From: an uncultured Bacillaceae bacterium
GTDB lineage: Bacteria; Bacillota; Bacilli; Bacillales; Amphibacillaceae
Length of the DNA: 16,199 bases
Direction: 5' to 3'
Assembly: GCA_937925695.1 (NCBI GenBank)
Contig: CALAMD010000115.1
Span: 1-16,199 of the forward strand
The stretch's first letter is position 1; every line of letters begins with the position of its first letter. This document shows, one piece after another, positions 1 through 7,313 of the stretch. The translations under genes and the position numbers were made by a program. The notes under the pieces were generated by a model that was not told the origin of the DNA, did no database searches, and saw only the letters and a program-made list of their open reading frames with translations.

Positions 1-1379
1 TGGTAAAATCATTGCTAGAAAAAGTTCCTATGGCTAATGGACGAGTACGATATGTTCCGTTTTATGAACAATTGGCTACCATACGGGATCTTATTTTTTT
101 ACATAAAGGTGAAGGCATTATTGCAAAACGAAAAAATAGTCAATATCAACAAGCCAAGCAACATCACGATTGGTTTAAATTAAAAAACTGGCGTAAGATC
201 CACGGATTATTAACGTCCTACAATGTAAGCAACGATTACTTTACGGTCAGTGTTTATGATCAAAAAAACGTCCGCTCTATTGGTAAATGTAAGCATGGAT
301 TAGATCAAGAAACAAAGAAGACGTTAAAACAATTATTTATGACAGAAGGAGAAAAAATTGGTAATGAATATCAGCTACCACCTGCGATTTGTGCCCAAAT
401 CCATACATTAGATTTACATGGGGATGAGCTGAGGGAACCGGAGTTTGTCCAACTATTACCAACGCTAACACCTGATAAATGTACTTTTCAACAGTTACAG
501 ATTGATTTGGCCATGTTACCTGCTTCAGTTGATCAAACCAATCTTAACAAAGTTTTTTGGGAAGAATTACAAGCAACGAAGGCAGATTTACTCATCTATA
601 TCCGTCATATCGCCCTCTATATGCTGCCATTTTTACGAGACAGAGCATTAACAGTGATAAGATGTCCAGATGGTGTATCGGGAAAATCATTTTTTCAAAA
701 AAAATTGCCGACTTATGCACCGGACATATTCGATGTTAAACATAATCACCTTGGCATTATCTGCCGTCATTTAGACGCGCTTATGTGGTTGGCTAATCAT
801 GGGGCAGTTGAATATCACATACCATTTCAAACAATCGACAATTCCTACCCAAGGGAAATCGTTTTTGATCTTGATCCACCACATCCGCAAGATTTTCAAA
901 AGGCTATTTTTGCTGCTCAGCTGATGAAACAAATCTTTGATGAATTGCACTTAACATCGTTTCTTAAAACATCGGGTAATAAGGGATTACAAATTCATAT
1001 TCCTCTGCCAACTAAGAGTTTAAGTTATCAAGATACGGCTGTGTTTACAAAAGCGATCGCTGAAACCCTTGTCCAACAATATCCTCACTTATTTACCATT
1101 GAAAGGCTTAAAAAGAAACGACAAGGGCGTCTCTATATTGATTATGTGCAACATGGTGAAGGAAAAACGATCATTGCTCCATATTCACCAAGAATGACCC
1201 AACATGCATCTGTAGCTACACCCTTATATTGGGATGAGCTTCAAGAAGATTTAGTCCCTCATCAATTTACGATTCAAAATGTTCTTGAACGGGTGCAAAC
1301 ACACGGATGTCCATTTCAAGATTACTTTACTGTTGGTCAAGAGCAATCTTTAACTAAATTGCTACAAATGATTCAATAA
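1..1379 (+). CDS. ligD: ATP-dependent DNA ligase LigD, 5'-truncated (end of ligase domain plus polymerase domain)
   Basis: This is the C-terminal part of the non-homologous end-joining enzyme, which seals and fills double-strand breaks together with Ku. The frame is open to the left edge (codons from position 3 have no stop), so the TTG at 12 is probably internal. About 458 residues remain, against roughly 610 in the Bacillus-type protein, so the KxDG adenylation lysine lies outside. Counting from the TTG at 12, ligase motif IV (EGIIAK, 34-39) and motif V (WFKLKNW, 54-60) are followed by an OB-fold region. The archaeo-eukaryotic primase-type polymerase domain starts near 180, with metal ligands in FDLDPP (D286, D288), the SGNKG loop (321-325) and a third aspartate in YIDY (D377). 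No phosphoesterase domain follows, as in Bacillus LigD. A Ku gene may lie upstream, out of view. Family assignment is very secure. Confidence 0.95.
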   Translation, partial: VKSLLEKVPMANGRVRYVPFYEQLATIRDLIFLHKGEGIIAKRKNSQYQQAKQHHDWFKLKNWRKIHGLLTSYNVSNDYFTVSVYDQKNVRSIGKCKHGLDQETKKTLKQLFMTEGEKIGNEYQLPPAICAQIHTLDLHGDELREPEFVQLLPTLTPDKCTFQQLQIDLAMLPASVDQTNLNKVFWEELQATKADLLIYIRHIALYMLPFLRDRALTVIRCPDGVSGKSFFQKKLPTYAPDIFDVKHNHLGIICRHLDALMWLANHGAVEYHIPFQTIDNSYPREIVFDLDPPHPQDFQKAIFAAQLMKQIFDELHLTSFLKTSGNKGLQIHIPLPTKSLSYQDTAVFTKAIAETLVQQYPHLFTIERLKKKRQGRLYIDYVQHGEGKTIIAPYSPRMTQHASVATPLYWDELQEDLVPHQFTIQNVLERVQTHGCPFQDYFTVGQEQSLTKLLQMIQ

Positions 1380-1383
1380 GAGA

Positions 1384-1428
1384 AAAAAGTGATGGTAGGA
1401 TCAACCGTATACCATCCATCACTTTTTA
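1384..1428. terminator. Bidirectional intrinsic terminator between ligD and tcyP
   Basis: The arms AAAAAGTGATGG (1384-1395) and CCATCACTTTTT (1416-1427) are complementary and have A-rich and T-rich flanks. The hairpin therefore reads as a terminator on both strands. It serves ligD (plus) and the convergent tcyP (minus), whose stop codons are only about 55 bases apart. An alternative pairing, GATGGTA with TACCATC, lies inside the same element. Confidence 0.85.
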
Positions 1429-1433
1429 TTTGA

Positions 1434-2828
1434 TTAACCAATTTGATTCGTTTCAATCGGTGTTCGATCATTAAATTTGTTGAGATTGAGTTTGCCGAGG
1501 ACTCGTGATGTTAACGTACCAGCTAGCATACTTCCATTTACATTTAAGGCTGTGCGTCCCATATCAATAAATGCTTCTATGGAAATAAGCAACCCAGCCA
1601 AGGCAACAGGTAATCCCATGGATGATAGCACCATTAACGCGGCAAAGGTCGCGCCACCGCCAACACCGGCAACACCGAAAGAACTAATACCGATTATAAT
1701 TACTAATTGAATGATAAATCCTGGGGTTAACGGATCAATTCCAACTGAAGGTGCAATCATAACAGCTAACATCGCTGGATAAATACCGGCACATCCATTT
1801 TGTCCCATGGTTGCCCCAAAGGATGCTGACATATTGGCAATCCCTTGATCAACACCAAGAGAGTTTTTCTGGGCTTGAATATTCAAGGGAATCGTCCCTG
1901 CACTTGAGCGCGATGTAAAAGCAAAACCTAAAACAGATAAAACTTTCCGTACATATGTGAACGGATTTAGCTTAAATAGACCGAGCAATAGCAAGTGAAT
2001 AATAAACATCACACCGATCGCAACATAGGAAGCTATAACAAACTTACCAAGTTCGAGGATGCCAGATAAATTTGTGTTAGCCACCGTTGTGGCAATTAAT
2101 GCCAAAATACCATATGGCGTTAACCGTAACACCAAGGTCACAATCCGCATGACAACCGCATAAATTGCATTGATGATCTTAGTAAACATCTCTGCTTGTT
2201 CCGGGTCTTTACGCCGCAAACCTAAGACAGCTATCCCGACAATGATTGAAAAAATAACGACAGCGATGACAGAGGTTGGTCTTTCACCAGTCATATCTAA
2301 GAAAATATTTGCCGGAATAAAATTTAGTATCTTTGCTGGGGTTGATAAACTGTCAACTTCGGCTAATCTTGATTCGAGCATATTTGCCCGTTCGGTTTCT
2401 GCTTGCCCCATTTCTATTTCTTCTGCGTTCAAATCAAATATTAACGCACTGCCAATCCCTATTAACGCTGCTACCATGGTTGTTGTAATTAGAATCCCGA
2501 TAATCCAACCAGACATTTTTCCTAGTTCCGCTGTTTTTTTCAAATTAATAATCGATTGAATGATCGAGACAAGAACTAATGGAACGACAATCATCATCAG
2601 CAAACGAATATAACCTCTACCAACAACGTTATACCACTCTGTTGTTTCATGAAGAACCGCTGAATCTGTACCATAGACGGCTTGTAAGAAAACACCGAGG
2701 ATAATCCCAATCCCTAATCCGGTGAAGACACGTTTCGTAAAGGATATATGTTTTTTCTGCATGACAACTAACATACTAATTAGCGCTCCTAGGATGATGA
2801 GATTGATGATCACCATAAGTAGATCCAT
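1434..2828 (-). CDS. tcyP: L-cystine:cation symporter, DAACS family (TcyP-like)
   Basis: This is a secondary transporter of the dicarboxylate/amino acid:cation symporter family, 464 residues, the same size as Bacillus TcyP. It would import L-cystine across the cytoplasmic membrane using an ion gradient. The protein is almost wholly hydrophobic. It carries the family's serine-rich re-entrant loop (TSRSSAGTIP, 305-314), the unwound-helix segment around QNGCAG (343-348) and the C-terminal IDMGRTALNVNG (421-432). The ATG start has an AAGGAGGAT site 6-7 bases upstream, so the start is firm. It lies downstream of chrA on the same strand with a 129-base gap, and convergent to ligD. No S-box precedes it. 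In B. subtilis this gene is controlled by CymR, but I could not pick out a CymR site. Cystine is inferred from resemblance to TcyP, because substrates in this family differ by few residues. Confidence 0.88.
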   Translation of the reverse strand: MDLLMVIINLIILGALISMLVVMQKKHISFTKRVFTGLGIGIILGVFLQAVYGTDSAVLHETTEWYNVVGRGYIRLLMMIVVPLVLVSIIQSIINLKKTAELGKMSGWIIGILITTTMVAALIGIGSALIFDLNAEEIEMGQAETERANMLESRLAEVDSLSTPAKILNFIPANIFLDMTGERPTSVIAVVIFSIIVGIAVLGLRRKDPEQAEMFTKIINAIYAVVMRIVTLVLRLTPYGILALIATTVANTNLSGILELGKFVIASYVAIGVMFIIHLLLLGLFKLNPFTYVRKVLSVLGFAFTSRSSAGTIPLNIQAQKNSLGVDQGIANMSASFGATMGQNGCAGIYPAMLAVMIAPSVGIDPLTPGFIIQLVIIIGISSFGVAGVGGGATFAALMVLSSMGLPVALAGLLISIEAFIDMGRTALNVNGSMLAGTLTSRVLGKLNLNKFNDRTPIETNQIG

Positions 2829-2957
2829 TTTTTATCCTCCTTATCGTTATAATATAAAATCGACTTTCCCCTCTTCGTTAGAACTTGATTTAAAGGTATG
2901 CGATGAGCAATCATAATAGAATATCCATAACCATTTTAGGTATGTAGTCGCATATTG

Positions 2958-4130
2958 TCATAAAACAAACTGACCTACAATGACGCCGATCATGACGACA
3001 AGCCAGGCAGGGCGTTTAAAAAATTGCAATAAAGCAAACAAAAGAACGGCTAAAATAATATCACTAACATGCTGGATACTGCTCGTAATGAGCGGATCAT
3101 AAAGGGCTGCTAATAATATACCCACTACACTTGCATTTACACCTGCTAACATCCCTTGAAATTTTTGATGCTGTCTCAATTCACTCAGAAATGGCAAGGC
3201 ACCGATAATCAATAAGAATGATGGCAGGAAAATAGCAATCGTAGCAATCATTGCTCCTAACATACCATTCATCATCATCCCTAGATAACTAGCAAAGGTA
3301 AATAATGGACCTGGTACTGCTTGGGCGACCCCATAACCAGCGATAAACTCACTAGCCGATAGCCAATTAACAGCAACAACTTCTTGTTCTAATAATGGAA
3401 GAACAACGTGCCCACCACCAAAAACGATTGAACCAACTCGGTAAAACTTATCAAACAGTTGTACATGGAAATTACCCGTTACATTAGCAACAAATGGAAG
3501 AATAATTAATAAGAGCACGAAGCCAAATAATGCAAACATCCCTTGTCTTTTTGTCATGTTAATAGGTAGCGGATCACCAGTCGATCCTTTTGTTGAGCGA
3601 GATAAGAATAGATAGCCAATTACAGCGGCACCGATAATAATCATTATTTGCGTCAAGGCCGATGGAAAAAGAAGAATGATAATGGCCGCTATCAGTGCCA
3701 TAAACAAACGTTTGGCGTCAGGTGTTAATTTTTTTCCTAACCCTAAAACAGCATGGGCGACAACAGCGACTGCGACAATTTTCAAGCTTGCAATCCAAGT
3801 AGCGTTTTCCATATGAAAGGACTGATAAAAGACGGCAAATAACATCAAAATCACCACTGACGGGATGGTAAAACCAAGCCAGGATAAAACCCCACCAAAA
3901 ACACCACCCCTGAACATGCCAATCGCTATGCCAACCTGACTGCTGGCTGGGCCAGGCAGAAATTGAGATAAAGCAATCACATCAGCATAAGATTTATCAT
4001 CAAGCCATTTTCGTTTGTCCACATACTCATTTTTAAAATAGCCTAAATGGGCTACTGGTCCGCCAAATGAAGTAAGTCCTAATTTCAATGATGTTAAAAA
4101 TATTTCAAACCAACCTTTGTTGTTTTTCAC
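2958..4130 (-). CDS. chrA: Chromate transporter, CHR family, two-domain (ChrA)
   Basis: This is an integral membrane protein of the chromate ion transporter family, which exports chromate by an anion or proton-coupled mechanism. At 390 residues it is the long, two-domain form. The N-terminal CHR domain has SFGGP (21-25), the RKWL segment (40-43) and QFLPGPASSQVG (56-67). The second repeat has the variant IVFGGGHVVLP (235-245) and QAVPGP (270-275). The start is GTG. An ATG four bases upstream is in another frame, and a G-rich TGGGGG site lies about 7 bases before the GTG. The gene stands between the terminator of the TerC gene and tcyP and probably has its own promoter. No ChrB-type regulator is adjacent. 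The family is secure. Chromate itself is a family-level inference, and some Bacillales members may handle other anions. Confidence 0.9.
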   Translation of the reverse strand: MKNNKGWFEIFLTSLKLGLTSFGGPVAHLGYFKNEYVDKRKWLDDKSYADVIALSQFLPGPASSQVGIAIGMFRGGVFGGVLSWLGFTIPSVVILMLFAVFYQSFHMENATWIASLKIVAVAVVAHAVLGLGKKLTPDAKRLFMALIAAIIILLFPSALTQIMIIIGAAVIGYLFLSRSTKGSTGDPLPINMTKRQGMFALFGFVLLLIILPFVANVTGNFHVQLFDKFYRVGSIVFGGGHVVLPLLEQEVVAVNWLSASEFIAGYGVAQAVPGPLFTFASYLGMMMNGMLGAMIATIAIFLPSFLLIIGALPFLSELRQHQKFQGMLAGVNASVVGILLAALYDPLITSSIQHVSDIILAVLLFALLQFFKRPAWLVVMIGVIVGQFVL

Positions 4131-4160
4131 TCATATACCCCCACAATCGTTTTCTTCATA

Positions 4161-4183
4161 TTACCTGATTATGAACAGGGTAA
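4161..4183. promoter_or_regulatory. Inverted repeat upstream of chrA (possible operator)
   Basis: TTACCTG (4161-4167) and CAGGGTAA (4176-4183) form an imperfect dyad around an AT-rich centre. It lies 31-53 bases before the chrA GTG. On the minus strand the centre reads TTCATAAT, which could serve as a -10 region with TTAACA upstream at a long spacing. A regulator site or a short 5' UTR hairpin would both fit. The dyad is seen, but its function is only inferred. Confidence 0.3.
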
Positions 4184-4255
4184 TTGAATATTTGTTAAGA
4201 TTTTACAAAAAATTAATATCATCACCCATATCATCCCCAACATTACCAGGTACAT

Positions 4256-4302
4256 GAAAAAATAAAAAGGTAAATGATCCTCAAGAATAGATCATTTACC
4301 TT
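4256..4302 (-). terminator. Intrinsic terminator after the TerC gene
   Basis: On the minus strand AAGGTAAATGATC (4302-4290) pairs perfectly with GATCATTTACCTT (4279-4267), a 13-bp stem with a 10-base loop. It is followed by a T-rich run (TTTTTATTTTTTC). It lies about 20 bases past the stop codon of the TerC-family gene and separates it from chrA. Confidence 0.9.
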
Positions 4303-4321
4303 GTTAGACTTTATGTTAAAC

Positions 4322-5083
4322 TTAAGCTTGTTTACTCAATTTATCCTTATTGTTTGAACTAAACCAGCCTACGACAGCAATACCTACAAGCACACCGTAG
4401 AAAATAATTTTCCATAATGTTGATTCAGGAAATGCTGACGGAATAAGTGCCACTTCTTCGTGGGCTAAGACCATCATGACAAGTTTAATCCCTACCCAAC
4501 CAACGATTACAAAAGCAGCTACTTCTAGGTTTGGACGTTTATTGAGGATATCAACAAAAATATTTGCGGCAAAACGCATAATGATAATCCCAATCATCCC
4601 ACCGGCAAAGACAACGAGAAACTGAGCACCATCAAGGCTACCGATGTTAAACCACCCAGTCGGTGTTAAGGTTACGGCTAAGGCAACAGCAGCAAGAATC
4701 GAATCGACCGCAAAGGCTAAGTCGGCTATTTCTACTTTTAACACTGTCATCCAAAAACCGCTCCCTTTCCCTTCAGGAACAGCTTCAATTTCACTATTGC
4801 CATTTTTAAACTTGCTATATAAGTTTTTACCAGCAATAAACAACAGATAGATCGCACCAATGGCTTGTATTTGCCATATATCTACGAGTAACGAAATAAC
4901 AAATAGGGATCCAAAGCGAAAAACGAAAGCACCGGCTAATCCATAGAAAAGTGCTTTTTTTCGTTCTTTCTCAGGTAGGTGCTTAACCATAATAGCTAGT
5001 ACTAAAGCATTGTCAGCGGCTAATAAGCCTTCAAGACCTACTAGTACAATGAGTACCCAAAAATATTCAAAAAACAGTTGCAT
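4322..5083 (-). CDS. ykoY: TerC-family membrane protein, Mn-riboswitch controlled (YkoY/MeeY-like manganese exporter)
   Basis: This is a polytopic membrane protein of the TerC family, 253 residues. It carries the acidic intramembrane motifs typical of the family: EGLLAADNALVLA (18-30) and EIADLAFAVDSILAA (118-132). In B. subtilis the YkoY (MeeY) and YceF (MeeF) homologues export Mn(II), relieving manganese excess and supplying metal to secreted enzymes. Control here by a yybP-ykoY riboswitch supports that role directly. The ATG start has an AAAGGAGAAG site upstream at a rather long spacing of about 12 bases. An earlier ATG at 5090-5088 is out of frame. The gene is monocistronic, bounded by the riboswitch terminator upstream and a strong terminator downstream. 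pgcA lies upstream on the same strand, and reading through from it would also be gated by the riboswitch. Confidence 0.9.
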   Translation of the reverse strand: MQLFFEYFWVLIVLVGLEGLLAADNALVLAIMVKHLPEKERKKALFYGLAGAFVFRFGSLFVISLLVDIWQIQAIGAIYLLFIAGKNLYSKFKNGNSEIEAVPEGKGSGFWMTVLKVEIADLAFAVDSILAAVALAVTLTPTGWFNIGSLDGAQFLVVFAGGMIGIIIMRFAANIFVDILNKRPNLEVAAFVIVGWVGIKLVMMVLAHEEVALIPSAFPESTLWKIIFYGVLVGIAVVGWFSSNNKDKLSKQA

Positions 5084-5139
5084 GATTCATATCTTCTCCT
5101 TTGTAACTATGATGATCAGGCATCAGGTCTCTTATACAT

Positions 5140-5173
5140 AAAAAAGACCTTTACCTAATGTAGGTAAAGGTCT
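5140..5173 (-). terminator. Mn-riboswitch expression-platform terminator
   Basis: On the minus strand AGACCTTTACCTA (5173-5161) pairs with TAGGTAAAGGTCT (5157-5145), a 13-bp stem with a 3-base loop, followed by a run of T. The 5' arm includes the CCTTTA that closes aptamer helix P1. Ligand-stabilised P1 and this terminator therefore exclude each other, which is the layout of a switch that turns on with Mn2+. Confidence 0.93.
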
Positions 5174-5253
5174 CGCTAACAACGTGAGTTGCCAATTAAG
5201 CCGGAGAAGATATCTCGTATTGACGGCTTCAATTGTACAGCTACTCCCCTTTA
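5165..5253 (-). ncRNA. yybP-ykoY manganese riboswitch aptamer
   Basis: Read on the minus strand, the leader begins TAAAGGGGAGTAGC and ends TTAGCGAGACCTTTA, the two conserved flanks of the yybP-ykoY class. Between them are AAGCCGTCA and CTCCGGCTT, which form the internal helix. P1 is TAAAGG (5253-5248) with CCTTTA (5170-5165). The class senses Mn2+ through the two loops brought together at the four-way junction. It controls the TerC-family gene through the terminator that shares the P1 3' strand. Confidence 0.95.
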
Positions 5254-5271
5254 ACTTTTTAAGCTAGTTTT

Positions 5272-5301
5272 AAAGTAACACTTTCTGTCAACTTTTGTCA
5301 A
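5272..5301 (-). promoter_or_regulatory. Probable sigma-A promoter for the Mn-riboswitch transcript
   Basis: On the minus strand there are two perfect TTGACA boxes 10 bases apart (5301-5296 and 5291-5286). The first pairs with TACTTT (5277-5272) at an 18-base spacing, and TGT directly before it makes an extended -10. The second has no good -10 at 16-18 bases. The start point would fall about 10-15 bases before the aptamer. The -10 is weak, so the call is moderate. Confidence 0.45.
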
Positions 5302-5325
5302 TATATAAGATAGCTAAAATAACAT

Positions 5326-7065
5326 TTATGAATGAATAATGTCATCCATTAATTTTTCCATCGTTGTTTGTAGAAGCCTTAATCTTTCTTGGCTCTCTTC
5401 ATAACTTGAGCCCCGAACGCCATAATAACATTTTATTTTTGGCTCGGTCCCTGATGGTCGTAAACATACCCAGCTATCCTGTTCAATTAAGAATTTGATC
5501 ACATTTTCTTGAGGCAATTCAATCTTTTCTGGACTTTTCCCATCAGTTACATAAACTTTTTCTCTTGTTAAATAATCTTCAATAGCTTCCACTTGAAATC
5601 CGGCTATTTCTAGGATCGAGCTATGACGCATATGATCCATGATCATTTTGATTTTTTCTGTGCCCTCTATACCTGCTAATGTAAGCGAGGTTAATCCTTC
5701 TAAATAATAACCGTGCTTTTCAAATAAGTGATGTAATGCATCAATGAGTGTCTTCCCTTTATTCTTCCAATAATATGCCATCTCACAAGCCATCATAGTA
5801 GCTTGAACAGCATCTTTATCCCGGGCAAAACTACCAATTAAATAACCATAACTTTCTTCATAACCAAAGACAAAGGTTTCACCTGTTGCATCATATTGAC
5901 GTATTTTTTCACCAATAAACTTAAATCCGGTTAACGTATTTACCGTTGATACTCCATAGGATGATGCAATAGCTTGACCCAGTTCTGAGGTGACAATTGT
6001 TTTTATCATCCGCGCATTATTTAAAATAACAGGATCAGTGTGGGCGAGAATATAATCCAACATCAATGAACCTAGTTGATTTCCGGTTAACAATTGATAC
6101 TCGCCTGTATGATCTCTAACAGCTACACCTAAGCGATCTGCATCGGGATCTGTGGCCAACAAAATATCAGCCTCGAGTTCTTTACCTTTTTCAATAGCTA
6201 ATGCAAAGGCCTGGTCCTCTTCTGGATTTGGTAATTCCACAGTTGAGAATTCCGGATCTGGATTCACTTGTTCTTCAACAACAGCTACATTAGTAAACTG
6301 AAGTTGTTTTAACCCGTCCATGACTAACTTATAAGCCGTTCCATGAAGGGGGGTAAAAACTATTTTCAAATCTTTTTCTTCGTTAATTGTCGCTTCATCC
6401 ATTTTTGATATCGTGAGCAATTCCTGTAGGTATGCCTCATCAACTTCGTGGTCTATCCAAATTAATAATTCGTCTTCTTCTAATTTATCTTGATCAGCTA
6501 CTGGTGTAACTAATCCATCCTCCATTTGTTGAATCGTTTCAATAATTTGATTGGCATCATCTAAGGTAATTTGTCCACCATCTTCATTGTAGACTTTAAA
6601 GCCGTTGTACTGGGGTGGATTGTGGCTAGCCGTAATCATAATCCCTGCTACAGTTCCTAAATGACGGACAGCAAAGGATAACAATGGTGTTGGTTTTAAA
6701 GTTCTAAACACATAGGTTTTAATACCATGCACACCTAACACTTTGGCTGTTTCAATCGCAAAGTCTTGTGACATATATCTTGAATCATAAGCGACGACAA
6801 CACCGCGGTCTTTGACATTGACACCAGTTTTTAGAAGATAATGGGCTAAACCGTTCACAGCCTTCCTGATTGTATAAATATTCATTCGGTTTGTTCCAGG
6901 TCCAATAATCCCTCTCATGCCACCTGTACCGAACGTTAATTCCTTGTAAAATGCATCTTCTAGTTCTTGTTCATCCGTTGCTAACTGCTCTAAATCATTT
7001 TTGAGCTTGGAATCAAGATTTTCAAATTTGCGCCATCTTTCATATACTTCTTTCCAGCTACTCAA
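5326..7065 (-). CDS. pgcA: Alpha-phosphoglucomutase / phospho-sugar mutase PgcA
   Basis: This cytoplasmic enzyme interconverts glucose-6-phosphate and glucose-1-phosphate, feeding UDP-glucose for glycolipid anchors and wall-polymer glucosylation. Its 579 residues match the Bacillus PgcA length. All four phosphohexomutase signatures are present: the phosphoserine loop ITASHNPPQYNG (144-155, S147), the Mg2+ loop DPDADR (306-311), the sugar-binding loop GYEESYG (401-407) and the phosphate-binding RPSGTEPK (536-543). The start is TTG, with TAGGAGAGA about 9 bases upstream; no ATG start fits. The gene has a promoter at 7107-7135. No terminator is visible after its stop codon, so its transcript may run into the Mn riboswitch. 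Phosphomannomutase side activity is possible, as usual in the family. Confidence 0.95.
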   Translation of the reverse strand: MSSWKEVYERWRKFENLDSKLKNDLEQLATDEQELEDAFYKELTFGTGGMRGIIGPGTNRMNIYTIRKAVNGLAHYLLKTGVNVKDRGVVVAYDSRYMSQDFAIETAKVLGVHGIKTYVFRTLKPTPLLSFAVRHLGTVAGIMITASHNPPQYNGFKVYNEDGGQITLDDANQIIETIQQMEDGLVTPVADQDKLEEDELLIWIDHEVDEAYLQELLTISKMDEATINEEKDLKIVFTPLHGTAYKLVMDGLKQLQFTNVAVVEEQVNPDPEFSTVELPNPEEDQAFALAIEKGKELEADILLATDPDADRLGVAVRDHTGEYQLLTGNQLGSLMLDYILAHTDPVILNNARMIKTIVTSELGQAIASSYGVSTVNTLTGFKFIGEKIRQYDATGETFVFGYEESYGYLIGSFARDKDAVQATMMACEMAYYWKNKGKTLIDALHHLFEKHGYYLEGLTSLTLAGIEGTEKIKMIMDHMRHSSILEIAGFQVEAIEDYLTREKVYVTDGKSPEKIELPQENVIKFLIEQDSWVCLRPSGTEPKIKCYYGVRGSSYEESQERLRLLQTTMEKLMDDIIHS

Positions 7066-7106
7066 AGTCTATCTCTCCTATCAATACAATGCCCATATAA
7101 TCTACA

Positions 7107-7135
7107 ATTTTAGCATATTCTAAATTATTGAGCAA
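7107..7135 (-). promoter_or_regulatory. Sigma-A promoter of pgcA
   Basis: On the minus strand TTGCTC (7135-7130) is followed after 17 bases by TAAAAT (7112-7107). TGC directly before the -10 makes it an extended -10. It lies about 40 bases upstream of the pgcA TTG, with a ribosome site in between. Confidence 0.6.
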
Positions 7136-7313
7136 AAGCTTATATTAAGTAGATATATAGTCTATACTATGGTTAACTATATCGTGTTATATCAACTTTA
7201 TGCTACTAAACATTTTGTCGGAATTAATCTTTCTATTTCTAACATTTGCATGTAATATGTAATATATAAATATACAAATCTAGGAGATTATTGAAGAGGA
7301 AGTTGGGGATCAT

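Noticed and set aside
557..739. 60-residue frame inside ligD
   Set aside because: It is a shifted-frame shadow of the polymerase domain region, which is coding in the main frame.
1477..2916. Plus-strand open frames opposite tcyP
   Set aside because: They are antisense shadows of a highly hydrophobic coding region, without ribosome sites or family resemblance.
4267..5173. Possible repeat family from the two hairpins containing GGTAAA (4267-4302 and 5145-5173)
   Set aside because: Only six or seven bases are shared. Each hairpin has its own role, one as gene-end terminator and one as riboswitch platform, so the likeness is probably chance.
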